A stretch of 64,000 nucleotides of DNA from SHZI01 sp964417725 (GTDB lineage Bacteria > Pseudomonadota > Gammaproteobacteria > Steroidobacterales > GCA-2729495). A program made the translations under genes and the position numbers. The stretch covers positions 62,001 through 126,000 of the forward strand of contig CAYQIV010000005.1 of assembly GCA_964417725.1 (NCBI GenBank), given 5' to 3'. Numbering within the stretch: position 1 is the stretch's first letter; each line of letters begins with the position of its first letter. Under the pieces are notes generated by a model. That model searched no databases and was not told the DNA's origin. It saw only the letters and a program-made list of their open reading frames with translations. Below are positions 1 to 9,306 of the stretch, in pieces.

Positions 1-468
1 GAAGGCCGGGCCATGCGCGACGAAGGCACGCGCCTGCCGGCCGCGGCGCGCATCCTCGAGTGGATCACGCCGCGTGCGCTGGCGCGCTACATGCTGCGCT
101 CGCGGTTCGGCGACCCGCAGCGCGTGACCCCCGAACTGGTCGACCGCTGGCACGACATGTGGATGCGCGAAGGCCAGCGCCGCGCGATACTCGATCGCCT
201 CGGCAGCTACACGAGCCTCGACGTGGCCGCCGTGGCCGGCACGATCCGCGTGCCGACGCTGGTCCTGTGGGGCGAGGCCAACCCGCAGACACCCATCGAC
301 CAGGCCCATGAGTTGTACGGGCTCCTGACCCATGCGCCAGCCCGGCAACTGATCACCTATCCCGGCATCGGCCACATGGCCGCGGAGGAAGGCGGGGAGG
401 TGATCGCCCGCGACGTCGCCGCCTTCCTCGCCGAAGCAGTGCCCGGCGCCTCCGGTGCCGCACCCTGA
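1..468 (+). CDS. Alpha/beta hydrolase, C-terminal part (truncated by window start)
   Basis: The frame is open from the first base; a Met codon at 13 is probably internal. The visible 155 residues are the C-terminal half of an alpha/beta hydrolase: a helical cap segment, then the strand VPTLVLWGEANPQTP, where the acid of the catalytic triad normally sits, and YPGIGHMAAEE with the catalytic histidine. The nucleophile elbow lies outside the window, so whether this is an esterase, haloperoxidase-like enzyme or C-C hydrolase cannot be told. It ends 70 bp before an FNR-type regulator on the same strand. Confidence 0.8.
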   Translation, partial: EGRAMRDEGTRLPAAARILEWITPRALARYMLRSRFGDPQRVTPELVDRWHDMWMREGQRRAILDRLGSYTSLDVAAVAGTIRVPTLVLWGEANPQTPIDQAHELYGLLTHAPARQLITYPGIGHMAAEEGGEVIARDVAAFLAEAVPGASGAAP

Positions 469-538
469 CCACCGGCCGGGCCGCCGATAGCCAAGCCGGC
501 GCAAGCTTTCTACACTAGCGCCAGCACGCAGGGACCGC

Positions 539-1330
539 GTGGGCCAACAGAGGGACGGCGCCGTGCCAGCGCAGATGCAGACCCCCCGGCAACGCTGCAG
601 CAGTTGCGTGTTCCTCACGCGCTGTCTGCCGGCGCGCCTCGACGCCACGCAGACCCAGCGCTTCGAGCAGACCCTCCTGCGCACGCGCACACTGGCCGCC
701 GGCGAGCACCTCTATCGCATCGGCGACCCGTTCCAGTATCTCTACGCGATCCAGGCCGGCAGCATCAAGAGCTACGCCGACGACGCCGGCGGGCGCGAGC
801 ACGTGATGAACTTCCACTTCGCCGGCGAGACGCTCGGTGCCGACGCCATCTACCCCGACCGCCACGGCGGCAATGCCGTGGCCCTGACCGACTGCACCAT
901 CTGCTGCGTGCCGTTCAATGCCTTTACCCAGCTGACGCGCGAAATCCCCGAGCTGCAGCAGCAGATGCTGCGTCTTTTGAGCCGCGAGCTGTTCAGCATG
1001 ATGAGTATCGCCGGCGACTACACCGCCGAGGAACGCCTCGCCGCCTTCCTCATCATGGTCGGCGCGCGTCAGCACGGCATGGCCGCCGAGCGCACCACGG
1101 TCGAGTTGCCCATGTCACGTCAGGACATCGCCAACTACCTGCGCCTGGCCACCGAAACCGTCAGCCGCATCCTTGCCCGCTTCCAGAAGAAGGGCCTGGT
1201 CCGGGCCGACCGGCGCCACATCACGCTGACCGATGCCGCGGGCCTCTACCAGATCGCCGAGTGCATGAACCCCTACGCCCGCACCCGACTGCCCAGGGCG
1301 ACGGGCCAACAGCGGCCGGGGGAAAGATGA
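539..1330 (+). CDS. fnr: FNR/Anr-type oxygen-sensing transcriptional regulator
   Basis: Crp/Fnr-family regulator of 263 residues with a GTG start preceded by AGGG; an ATG at codon 13 is possible but would leave only a few residues before the first cluster cysteine. The N-terminus has CSSCVFLTRC (C20, C23, C29), and C122 sits in DCTICCVPF. These match the four [4Fe-4S] ligands of E. coli FNR in spacing, and C122 in number. A cyclic-nucleotide-type beta barrel follows, then an HTH with ETVSRI, the FNR recognition-helix signature for TTGAT-N4-ATCAA sites. It should activate or repress genes at low oxygen. Its stop overlaps the next start by ATGA. Whether the orthologue is called Fnr, Anr or Etr is open. 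Confidence 0.9.
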   Translation: MGQQRDGAVPAQMQTPRQRCSSCVFLTRCLPARLDATQTQRFEQTLLRTRTLAAGEHLYRIGDPFQYLYAIQAGSIKSYADDAGGREHVMNFHFAGETLGADAIYPDRHGGNAVALTDCTICCVPFNAFTQLTREIPELQQQMLRLLSRELFSMMSIAGDYTAEERLAAFLIMVGARQHGMAAERTTVELPMSRQDIANYLRLATETVSRILARFQKKGLVRADRRHITLTDAAGLYQIAECMNPYARTRLPRATGQQRPGER

Positions 1331-1749
1331 ACGCAGGCCGGCGCCGCCGCTGGCTTGCCGCCGCGGGCCTGGCGCTCGCCACCACCACCGGCGGCGCCGA
1401 ACCGGCATCCCGGCCGCCGGCCGCCACCGGCCCCTGGAACGTCACGGTGGGTCGGCCGGCACCGGTCGAGGGGCGTGCACCCGAGGACCCGCTGCGGCTG
1501 CACGTCTACGAAGGCTTCAACACCCTCGGCCCGCTTTACGGTCATCGCAACGGCGAGATCGGTGTCGACGTCACGGCGGCCTTTGCCCGCTGTCGCGACG
1601 GCGCACTGCGTGTGTCGCAGCTCGACGTCGGCGGCTGGCGCTTCGACCTCGACGGTGGCTGCGCCGGCGAGGGTGCCGCGGTCGACCCGCCGCAGCGCAT
1701 CCGCTGCGACCCCACGACATGGCACTGCCGCAGCATGCCCTCACCCTGA
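1327..1749 (+). CDS. Small secreted hypothetical protein
   Basis: 140 residues, family not recognised. The start ATG overlaps the regulator stop (ATGA), so translation is probably coupled. The N-terminus (MNAGRRRRWLAAAGLALA) is a typical Sec signal peptide, with cleavage expected near residue 24. The mature part is Gly/Asp rich with four cysteines (CRDG, GGCAG, IRCDP, WHC), suggesting two disulfides in the periplasm. Coupling to an FNR-type regulator suggests, but does not show, an anaerobic or envelope role. It ends 65 bp before lptD. Confidence 0.65.
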   Translation: MNAGRRRRWLAAAGLALATTTGGAEPASRPPAATGPWNVTVGRPAPVEGRAPEDPLRLHVYEGFNTLGPLYGHRNGEIGVDVTAAFARCRDGALRVSQLDVGGWRFDLDGGCAGEGAAVDPPQRIRCDPTTWHCRSMPSP

Positions 1750-1814
1750 GCCCGCGGTGTCGGGACGGCCGGTATACTGCGGCCTGCGCTGCATTACGAC
1801 ACCCCGGGGGTTCC

Positions 1815-4010
1815 GTGCCTCGCCTGCCGCCATCACTGATGCTGGCCGCGTGCCTGTTCGCGCCGCCACCGGCCGCCGCCGACGCCCCCGGCTGCGCGGT
1901 CGACCCACCCCCGCCGCGTTCGCCCTGGCCGGGCGGTGAGGTCGTGCGCGACCTCCTCGACATCACCAGCGGCGGGCTCGACTTCGACCTCAACGGCATC
2001 GCGCGCTTCGACGACGGCCTGACCTTGCGCCACAACGGCCGCGAGCTGGCCGCCGATGCGGCACGCTACGACCGCGACACCGGGCGCTTCGAGATCGGCG
2101 GTGACATCGATTTCCGCGATGGGGCCAACTGGGTGCGCGGCCGCTCGGCCCGCTACGACGCCCCCGGCGGGGTGCTGGAAATCGAGGACGCCGAATTCAA
2201 CCTCTACACGCTGTCGAGCCGCGGCGCCGCCCGCTCGCTGCGCATCGACCAGGCCGACCGCCTCACCCTGACCGACGTCAGCTACACGACCTGCGCCCGC
2301 GGCAAGGACGACTGGATGCTGCGGGCCGGCACGCTCGGCATCAACCGCCGCACCGGCATGGCCACGGCACGCAACGCCCGCCTCGACTTCATGGGCGTGC
2401 CGATCCTCTATGCCCCCTGGCTCACCTATCCGGTGACCAACCAGCGCAAGACCGGCCTGCTGCTGCCGAACATCGGCCGCAGCCAGACCCGCGGCATCGA
2501 CCTCGAGGTGCCGTGGTACCTCAACCTCGCCCCCAACCACGACGCCACGTTCACGCCCCGCTACATGTCGCGTCGCGGCGTGCAGGCCAAGGGGGAGTTC
2601 CGCTACCTGACGGTGCACAGCCGCGGCACGCTGTCCGGTGAATACCTGCCCGACGACGAGGTCACCGACGCGCGGCGCAGCGTCTGGGCCTGGTACAACC
2701 GCACCGCCCTGCCCTTCGGCGGCCGCGCCACCGTCGATGTCACCGACGTCTCGGACACCACCTACTTCCAGGATTTCGCCGGCGGCCTCGGCCAGACCAG
2801 CCAGACACACCTGCCCCGGCGCCTCGACATCGAGTTCGCCGACATGGCCTGGGCGGTGATGCTGCGCATGGAGGAATACGAAACCCTCGACGAATCACTG
2901 CTGCCCGCGGAAAAGCCCTACCAGCGCCTGCCCCAGCTCAGCGCCCGGACCGAGGTGCCCGGCGGACCGCTCGGCCTGACCTGGCGCGTCGACTCGGAGG
3001 CGACGTGGTTCAACCGCGATGTCGGCGTCACCGGCCTGCGCGCCCACCTCATGCCGGAGATCGAGCTGCCGCTCGACGTCGCGGGCTTCTACCTCGAACC
3101 CGCCGTCGCCTTCGACGTCACCCGCTACTGGCTCGACGACACCGCCCCCGGCGACGACGATTCTCCGGGGCGCAGCCTGCCGGTATGGCGGGTCAACTTC
3201 GGCACCGTGCTCGAGCGGATGTGGGGCAACGGCGACGGCTGGCTGCAGACCGTCGAGCCGCGCCTGCAGTTCGTCCATGTGCCCTTCGAAGACCAGTCCG
3301 ACCTGCCGGTCTTCGACACCATCCTGCCCGACTTCAACATGGTCCAGCTGTTCCGCAGCAACCGCTTCGTCGGCCTCGACCGGCTCGGCGACACCGACCG
3401 GCTCAACATCGGCGTGACCACCCGCCTCATCGATGCCGCCAGCGGCTCGCAGCGGCTCAGCGCCACCATCGGCGAGACGCGCTACTTCAGCAACCGCACC
3501 GTCACCCTGCCGGGGCAGCCGTCGCAGGACGACAACTCGTCCGACTACATCGCCGAACTGGGCCTCAACATCCGCAACGTGTGGAACGTCGACATCGGCT
3601 GGCAGTGGGACTCCGACGAAAGCGTGACGCGGCTGGCCGAGGCCCGCGTGCTGTGGCGCCCCGATCCGGAGCGCGTGCTCAACCTGTCGTACCGCTTCCG
3701 TCGTGACAGCATCGAGGAAGTCGACCTGGCCTTCGCCTGGCCGCTCGGCAACCGCTGGAGCGCGATCGGCCGCTACGACTACTCGATCGAAGAAAGCGAG
3801 CCGCTCGACCGCTTCATCGGCTTCGAGTACTCGACCTGCTGCTGGGGGCTGCGCCTCGTCGCCCGCCGGCAGCTCGTCAGCCGCAGCGGCGAATCCGACA
3901 CCACGATCTCGCTGCAGCTGCAGCTCAAGGGCTTTTCGAGCCACGGCCGCACCGCGGAGCAGATGCTCGAACGTGGTATTCTCGGCTACCATCGTTTCGA
4001 CAACTATTGA
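1815..4010 (+). CDS. lptD: LPS-assembly protein LptD
   Basis: 731-residue outer-membrane beta-barrel that, with LptE, inserts lipopolysaccharide into the outer leaflet. The GTG start at 1815 is chosen because it follows a GGGGG ribosome site and begins a good signal peptide; an in-frame ATG at 1839 is the alternative. An N-terminal OstA/jellyroll domain (roughly residues 50-180) is followed by a long barrel. All four cysteines of the E. coli disulfide scheme are present: C27 near the mature N-terminus, C160 (SYTTCARG), and the adjacent pair C675-C676 (STCCWGLRL). First gene of the block with surA, pdxA, rsmA, apaG and apaH. LptD depends on SurA for folding, which fits the gene order. Confidence 0.95.
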   Translation: MPRLPPSLMLAACLFAPPPAAADAPGCAVDPPPPRSPWPGGEVVRDLLDITSGGLDFDLNGIARFDDGLTLRHNGRELAADAARYDRDTGRFEIGGDIDFRDGANWVRGRSARYDAPGGVLEIEDAEFNLYTLSSRGAARSLRIDQADRLTLTDVSYTTCARGKDDWMLRAGTLGINRRTGMATARNARLDFMGVPILYAPWLTYPVTNQRKTGLLLPNIGRSQTRGIDLEVPWYLNLAPNHDATFTPRYMSRRGVQAKGEFRYLTVHSRGTLSGEYLPDDEVTDARRSVWAWYNRTALPFGGRATVDVTDVSDTTYFQDFAGGLGQTSQTHLPRRLDIEFADMAWAVMLRMEEYETLDESLLPAEKPYQRLPQLSARTEVPGGPLGLTWRVDSEATWFNRDVGVTGLRAHLMPEIELPLDVAGFYLEPAVAFDVTRYWLDDTAPGDDDSPGRSLPVWRVNFGTVLERMWGNGDGWLQTVEPRLQFVHVPFEDQSDLPVFDTILPDFNMVQLFRSNRFVGLDRLGDTDRLNIGVTTRLIDAASGSQRLSATIGETRYFSNRTVTLPGQPSQDDNSSDYIAELGLNIRNVWNVDIGWQWDSDESVTRLAEARVLWRPDPERVLNLSYRFRRDSIEEVDLAFAWPLGNRWSAIGRYDYSIEESEPLDRFIGFEYSTCCWGLRLVARRQLVSRSGESDTTISLQLQLKGFSSHGRTAEQMLERGILGYHRFDNY

Positions 4011-4019
4011 CGCCCTGCG

Positions 4020-5327
4020 ATGCGACCGTTCCCGCCCCTGATGCTCCTCGCCACGTCGCTGCTGCTGACCACCGGGCAGGCCATGGCGCAGACCCGCGAA
4101 CTGAGCAGCGCCGGAGAACTGCTCGACGGCGTGGCCGCCGTCGTCAACGATGGCATCGTCCTCAAGAGCGAACTGCAGGAAGAGCTCGAGCAGATCGTCA
4201 CGCGACTGCGCGCCCAGGGCACCGCGCTGCCGCCGCAGCAGGTGCTGACCCGCCAGGTCCTCGAGCGCCTCGTCATCCAGCAGATCCAGTTGCAGCGCGC
4301 CGAGCGCAACGGCATCCAGGTGCCCGACGAAATGCTCAACCAGGCGCTGGCCAACGTCGCCGAGCGCAATGGCGTCACACTCGACGAACTGCCGGCCGCG
4401 CTGGCCACCGAAGGCATCGACTACAACGCCTACCGCCGCCAGCTGCGCGACCAGATCACCATCGAGCAGCTCCGCCAGCGCGATGTCGTCGGCCGCATCG
4501 CCGTCTCACCAAAGGAAATCGACGTCTGGCTGGCCCGTGAAAGCGCCCGGCCCAGCCAGCGCATGGAATACCGCCTGTCGCACATCCTCGTCGCGCTGTC
4601 GGCGACGGCGACACCCGACGACATCGCAGCCGCACAGGTGCGCATCGAGGACATCCGCCGGCGGGCACTGGCCGGCGAGGACTTCGCCGAACTCGCCGTG
4701 GCGTATTCCGCAGGGCAACAGGCACTGGAAGGCGGCGACCTCGGCTGGCGCAAGGGCCCCGAGTTGCCCAGCCTGTTCGCCGACGTCGTGCCGACGCTGA
4801 ACAAGGGCGAGGTCTCGGCACCGATCCGCAGCAGCAGCGGTTTCCACCTCGTGCGCCTCACCGACAGCCGCGGCGGCGAGCCCGTCATGGAAAACCAGAC
4901 GCACGTTCGTCACATCCTCGTCACCACCAACGAGATCCTCGACGACGCCGCCGTCCGCCAGAAGCTCGCCGACATCCGCCAGCGCGTCCTCGACGGCGAC
5001 GACTTCGCCGCCATCGCCCGCGTCACCTCGGAAGACCCGCAGTCGGCGATCAACGGCGGCGACCTCGACTGGAACGGCCCCGGCCGCTTCGTGCCGGCCT
5101 TTGAGGCAGCGATGAATGCGCTGGCGCCAGGCGAGATCAGCGAACCCGTGCAAACGCCTTTCGGCTGGCACCTCATCCAGGTGCTCGACCGGCGCGTCCA
5201 CGACACCACCGCCGACCGCCAGCGCTTCGCGGCGATCAATGCCATCCGCAACAGCCGCCTCGGCGAGGAAACCGAACTCTGGACGCGCCGCCTGCGCGAC
5301 GAGGCTTTCGTCGAGCTGCGCCTCTGA
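4020..5327 (+). CDS. surA: Periplasmic chaperone / peptidyl-prolyl isomerase SurA
   Basis: 435-residue periplasmic chaperone for outer-membrane proteins. The signal peptide covers about residues 1-24 (ends AMAQ). A SurA N-terminal domain (DGVAAVVNDGIVLKSEL) is followed by two parvulin domains, roughly residues 175-275 (RLSHILVAL ... GGDLGWR) and 286-385 (HVRHILVTT ... GGDLDWN), and a short C-terminal helix. Length and order match E. coli SurA. Starts 9 bp after lptD; its stop overlaps the pdxA start by one base (TGATG), indicating a coupled operon. Confidence 0.95.
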   Translation: MRPFPPLMLLATSLLLTTGQAMAQTRELSSAGELLDGVAAVVNDGIVLKSELQEELEQIVTRLRAQGTALPPQQVLTRQVLERLVIQQIQLQRAERNGIQVPDEMLNQALANVAERNGVTLDELPAALATEGIDYNAYRRQLRDQITIEQLRQRDVVGRIAVSPKEIDVWLARESARPSQRMEYRLSHILVALSATATPDDIAAAQVRIEDIRRRALAGEDFAELAVAYSAGQQALEGGDLGWRKGPELPSLFADVVPTLNKGEVSAPIRSSSGFHLVRLTDSRGGEPVMENQTHVRHILVTTNEILDDAAVRQKLADIRQRVLDGDDFAAIARVTSEDPQSAINGGDLDWNGPGRFVPAFEAAMNALAPGEISEPVQTPFGWHLIQVLDRRVHDTTADRQRFAAINAIRNSRLGEETELWTRRLRDEAFVELRL

Positions 5328-6316
5328 TGCCCGGCGTGCGCCGCATCGCCGTGACCTGCGGCGAGCCGGCCGGCATCGGCCCCGACATCGTCCTTGCCCT
5401 GGCCCACCACACGTGGCCGGCACAGCTCGTCATCCACGGCGACCCGCAACTTCTCGAGGCCCGCGCGCGCCAGCTCGGCGAAACCGTCGAGCTCGACGTG
5501 TTCACCGACGCGCCGCCACAGCCCTCGCCACGGGGCCGGCTGCTCGTCGCGCCCACGGCGCTGGCCGTGCCGGCCAGCGCCGGGCGGCTCGACCGGCGCA
5601 ATGCCAGCCATGTGCTCGGCCTGCTCGAGACGGCCTTCGATGGCTGCCGGCACGGCACCTATGCCGCAATGGTCACCGCACCGGTGCACAAGGGCATCAT
5701 CAACGAGGCCGGCATCCCGTTCACGGGCCACACCGAGTTCCTCGCCACACGCGCCGGTGGCATGCGCCCGGTGATGCTGCTGGTCAGCGACAGGCTGCGC
5801 GTCGCCCTGGTGACGACCCACCTGCCGCTGGCAGCGGTGCCGGCGGCGATCACCCGCGAACGGATCGACGAAACATTGCGCATCCTCCACGACGGCCTGC
5901 AGCGCCAGTTCGGGCTTGCACAGCCGCACATCGCCGTCCTCGGCCTCAACCCGCACGCCGGCGAGGACGGCCACCTCGGCAATGAAGAACAGGCGCATAT
6001 CATCCCGGTGCTGGACGTGCTGCGCCGCCAGGGCATGCGGCTGACCGGTCCGCTGTCGGCGGACACCGCCTTCGTCGCCCGCCACCTCGCCGGCGTCGAT
6101 GCCATCCTCGCCATGTACCACGACCAGGGCCTGCCCGTGCTCAAGCAGCACGGCTTCGGCCATGCCGTCAACGTGACGCTCGGCCTGCCGATCGTCCGCA
6201 CGTCCGTCGACCACGGCACCGCACTGGCGCTGGCCGGCAGCGGCCGCGCCGAGTCCGGCAGCCTGCACGCCGCCGTGCGCCTCGCCTGCGAGATTGCGGC
6301 CCGCACCAGCACCTGA
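5327..6316 (+). CDS. pdxA: 4-hydroxythreonine-4-phosphate dehydrogenase PdxA
   Basis: 329 residues, usual family length. Oxidises 4-phosphohydroxy-L-threonine with NAD in the deoxyxylulose-5-phosphate-dependent pathway to pyridoxal 5'-phosphate. Signatures include CGEPAGIGPD near the N-terminus, TAPVHKGIINEAG, FTGHTEFLA, the metal-binding histidine of TTHLPL, LGLNPHAGEDGHLG and the C-terminal MYHDQGLPVLK. Start codon overlaps the surA stop. In most gammaproteobacteria rsmA follows directly; here a thiamine-diphosphate enzyme intervenes. Confidence 0.95.
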   Translation: MPGVRRIAVTCGEPAGIGPDIVLALAHHTWPAQLVIHGDPQLLEARARQLGETVELDVFTDAPPQPSPRGRLLVAPTALAVPASAGRLDRRNASHVLGLLETAFDGCRHGTYAAMVTAPVHKGIINEAGIPFTGHTEFLATRAGGMRPVMLLVSDRLRVALVTTHLPLAAVPAAITRERIDETLRILHDGLQRQFGLAQPHIAVLGLNPHAGEDGHLGNEEQAHIIPVLDVLRRQGMRLTGPLSADTAFVARHLAGVDAILAMYHDQGLPVLKQHGFGHAVNVTLGLPIVRTSVDHGTALALAGSGRAESGSLHAAVRLACEIAARTST

Positions 6317-6454
6317 CGGCGTGCCGGCACCGTCCGGGCATTCGACCCGCCATGGGGGCGCTGACCGGTCGTCGGTCGCCGACACCGGAGACCTGGCCCG
6401 GCCACCACGACAGGTGCAGCATGACGGCAGTCCGGCCGGAAAGCGGGGCACGCG

Positions 6455-8368
6455 ATGCGCAACCTGATCAAGCGATACGTCGACCACGAGATCACGCGGC
6501 GCGACTTCGCGCTCGGCCTTGCGGCACTGGGATTCTCCGCGGGCGCCGTCGACACCCTCGCCGCGCAGCTCGGTGGCGCGCCCATGCCGCCGCCGGCGGA
6601 GGGCCTGCGCGTGCAGGGTACCGGCGCCGAGATCTTCGTCGAGACGCTGCGCGCCGCCGGTGTGCGCAACGTGTTCGGCACCACGGCAACGGGCATGTCA
6701 CCGTTTTTCGATGCGCTCACCCTGCGTCCCGACGTGCGCATGATCCTCGCAGTGGCCGAGTCGCAGGCGACGAGCATGGCGCACGGCTTCGAACTGGCAA
6801 GCCTCGAAACCGCCGCGCTGTTCGTCCCCGGGGTGGCGGTGCCGAGCACCCTCAACAACCTCTACAACGCCTGGAAGGACCGCTCCGCGATCGCGGTGTT
6901 CTCCGACGGGCCGAACAGCCAGTTCCCGGGCCGCGACGGCTTCGAGCAGGTCGATGACTGGATCGCGCCTACGGAGGAATTCACCAAGTGGCGCTGGCAG
7001 GTGGACAGGGAAACGCAGATCAGCGAGATGACGCGCCGGGCCATCAAGGTGGCGCGCACGCCGCCCGGCGGCCCGGTCCACATCCGCTTCCCGAACGAAA
7101 TCCTGGCGGCCGACCGGGTCGAGCAGCTCATCTACCCGCAGCGCCGCTTCACCGTCGATGGACAGATGCACCCCGAACCGGCGCTCATCGAGGCCGCGGC
7201 ACGGGCCCTGCTGGCGGCGAAAACGCCGCTGCTCTGCGCCGGTGGCGAGGTCACGCGAGCCGGTGCCAATGCCGAGTTCATGGCCCTCGCGGAACTGCTC
7301 GGTGCCCCTGTCACCCAGGGACTCAGCGTGTATGGCGACGTGCCCTTCAGCCACCCGCTGTTCGGCGGCTTCCACGGACTCGGCTTCCCGCGCCTGACGG
7401 GCAGGCCGGATGTCTTCCTGAACGTCGGCGCGGCCATGCCCGACCCGGCACTCATCACCGCCCCCGTGCCGCGCACGGCGACCACCATCCAGGCACGCCT
7501 CGACCTCGACGCCATCGCGATGAGCCAGCCCGTCGACATCGCCATCGCCGCCGGGGCCCGGGAGACCGTCATCGCGCTCACCGATGCGATCCGCGGCATG
7601 GCCACGGCCAGGCGGCTGCGCGCGATCGCGGCCCCCCGGCTGGCGGCCGCGCGGGAAGCCGCCGCGAAACAGGCCGCAAGGCGACACGAGGGCGCACGGG
7701 CCTACTGGAATGCCAGCCCGATGTCCTGGGAACGGGTCTCGGCCGAACTCGACGACGTGCTCGAAGCAGACGCCGTCATCGTGCCGGAACTCGATTACCG
7801 CACGCCGTACCACTGGCTGAACCTGTCACCCGGCGGCCGGCGCCTGATCGGCCAGACCACCGGCTTCGCGCTCGGCTGGGCAGCCGGCGCCGCGATGGGT
7901 GTAAAGACCGCCCTGCCGGATCGCGAGGTGGTGTGCCTCGTCGGCGATGGTGCCTTCCTGTTCGGACAGGTCGAGTCACTGTGGACCGCGGCGCGCCACG
8001 AGATCCCGGTGCTGTTCGTGATCCTGAACAACCGCAGCTACGACAACGAACGCAACCGCATCGAGATGAGTTCGCCGCTGTGGCGCAACCAGGACACCCG
8101 CGCGCAATGGCGCGACCTGACCGGATACCTCGGCCGGCCCGACGTCGACTTCGCCGGACTCGCGCGCAGCTTCGAGATCCCCGCCGGCACCTGCACCCAC
8201 CCCGACGAACTGCGCCAGGCCCTGCGCCGCGCCAAGGGCGTGCTCGCCGAAGGCCGCCCGTTCCTCATCGACGCCGTGATCATGCAGCTCGACCGCGGCA
8301 TGAAACGCACCGAACAGACCTGGTACCCGCGGATCTCGATCGCTGCGGAACGCACACGCAAGGTGTGA
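6455..8368 (+). CDS. Thiamine-diphosphate-dependent enzyme with twin-arginine-like leader
   Basis: 637-residue member of the acetolactate synthase/benzoylformate decarboxylase superfamily. The PYR domain carries the cofactor-activating glutamate E102 (AVAESQATSMAHGF); a central domain follows; the PP domain carries the ThDP/Mg motif, GDG at 497-499 and NN at 525-526 (ILNNRSYDNE). Substrate cannot be assigned. Unusual for the family, the first 40 residues read ITRRDFALGLAALGFSAG, an RR-x-F motif at 15-18 followed by a hydrophobic run, as in Tat export or anchoring signals. It lies between pdxA and rsmA, splitting a normally contiguous operon, with about 140 bp before it and 97 bp after. Confidence 0.8.
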   Translation: MRNLIKRYVDHEITRRDFALGLAALGFSAGAVDTLAAQLGGAPMPPPAEGLRVQGTGAEIFVETLRAAGVRNVFGTTATGMSPFFDALTLRPDVRMILAVAESQATSMAHGFELASLETAALFVPGVAVPSTLNNLYNAWKDRSAIAVFSDGPNSQFPGRDGFEQVDDWIAPTEEFTKWRWQVDRETQISEMTRRAIKVARTPPGGPVHIRFPNEILAADRVEQLIYPQRRFTVDGQMHPEPALIEAAARALLAAKTPLLCAGGEVTRAGANAEFMALAELLGAPVTQGLSVYGDVPFSHPLFGGFHGLGFPRLTGRPDVFLNVGAAMPDPALITAPVPRTATTIQARLDLDAIAMSQPVDIAIAAGARETVIALTDAIRGMATARRLRAIAAPRLAAAREAAAKQAARRHEGARAYWNASPMSWERVSAELDDVLEADAVIVPELDYRTPYHWLNLSPGGRRLIGQTTGFALGWAAGAAMGVKTALPDREVVCLVGDGAFLFGQVESLWTAARHEIPVLFVILNNRSYDNERNRIEMSSPLWRNQDTRAQWRDLTGYLGRPDVDFAGLARSFEIPAGTCTHPDELRQALRRAKGVLAEGRPFLIDAVIMQLDRGMKRTEQTWYPRISIAAERTRKV

Positions 8369-8465
8369 GGCGCGGTGGCTGCGATGATCCGGCATCCGCG
8401 CGGGCGCATGCCTGCCCGCTGCCGCATAATCACCCGGGTTCCATGCAGCAGACCAGGGCATCGCC

Positions 8466-9272
8466 TTGAATCACGCCCCCAGAAAACGCTTCGGTCAGCA
8501 TTTTCTCCATGACCGGCAGATCATCGCGCGGCTGCTCGCCGCGATCGATGTGCGCGGCGACGACCACGTCGTCGAGATCGGCCCCGGCGAAGGCGTGCTG
8601 ACGACCGGGCTCGCGGCGCGGGCGCGGCGCGTCGACGTCGTCGAGATCGACCGCGACCTCGCCGCGGCATTGCCGGCGCGCGTGCCGACGACATCGCTCC
8701 ACATCCACGTCGCCGACGCGCTGCGCTTCGACTTCGCCACCCTCGCCGAAGGCCCCGGCAGCCTGCGGCTGGTCGGCAACCTGCCCTACAACATCTCGAC
8801 GCCGCTGCTGTTTCACCTGTTCGGCCACGTCGGCCTCATCCGCGACATGCACGTGATGCTGCAGAAGGAAGTCGTCGAGCGCATGGCAGCAGCACCCGGC
8901 AGCCGCGACTACGGGCGGCTGAGCGTCACGCTGGCGGCACGCTGCAGCGTCGAGCGCCTGTTCTGCATCGGTCCGGGCGCCTTTCGCCCGGCGCCACGCG
9001 TCGATTCGGCGGTGGCCCGCCTGCTGCCCCGCCCGCCGCCGGCGCCGGGCATCGACTGCCTGCGCACCTTCGACGAGGTCGTCACCCGCGCCTTCGGCCA
9101 GCGGCGCAAGCGCCTCGGCAACGCGCTCAAGGGCCTCATCGATGCCACCGCCTTCGCGGCAGCCGATGTCGACCCCGGCCTGCGCGCCGAGCAACTCGAC
9201 CTGCCGGCTTTCATGCGGCTGGCCAACCACGTGGCGCAGCGCGACGGCGGCGCTTATGGCAAGCCCGGCTGA
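8466..9272 (+). CDS. rsmA: 16S rRNA dimethyladenosine transferase RsmA (KsgA)
   Basis: 268-residue SAM-dependent methyltransferase that dimethylates A1518 and A1519 of 16S rRNA late in 30S assembly. The start is read as TTG at 8466, after an AGGG, because the protein then begins MNHAPRKRFGQHFL, the usual KsgA N-terminus. Motifs: VEIGPGEGVLTTGL (SAM binding), VEIDRDLA, and the catalytic NLPYNIS. The C-terminal helical domain ends at residue 268. Followed after 34 bp by apaG, as in E. coli. Confidence 0.95.
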   Translation: MNHAPRKRFGQHFLHDRQIIARLLAAIDVRGDDHVVEIGPGEGVLTTGLAARARRVDVVEIDRDLAAALPARVPTTSLHIHVADALRFDFATLAEGPGSLRLVGNLPYNISTPLLFHLFGHVGLIRDMHVMLQKEVVERMAAAPGSRDYGRLSVTLAARCSVERLFCIGPGAFRPAPRVDSAVARLLPRPPPAPGIDCLRTFDEVVTRAFGQRRKRLGNALKGLIDATAFAAADVDPGLRAEQLDLPAFMRLANHVAQRDGGAYGKPG

Positions 9273-9306
9273 GCGGCAGCCCCGGCCGACGGGGTAGAAT
9301 CCCCCC

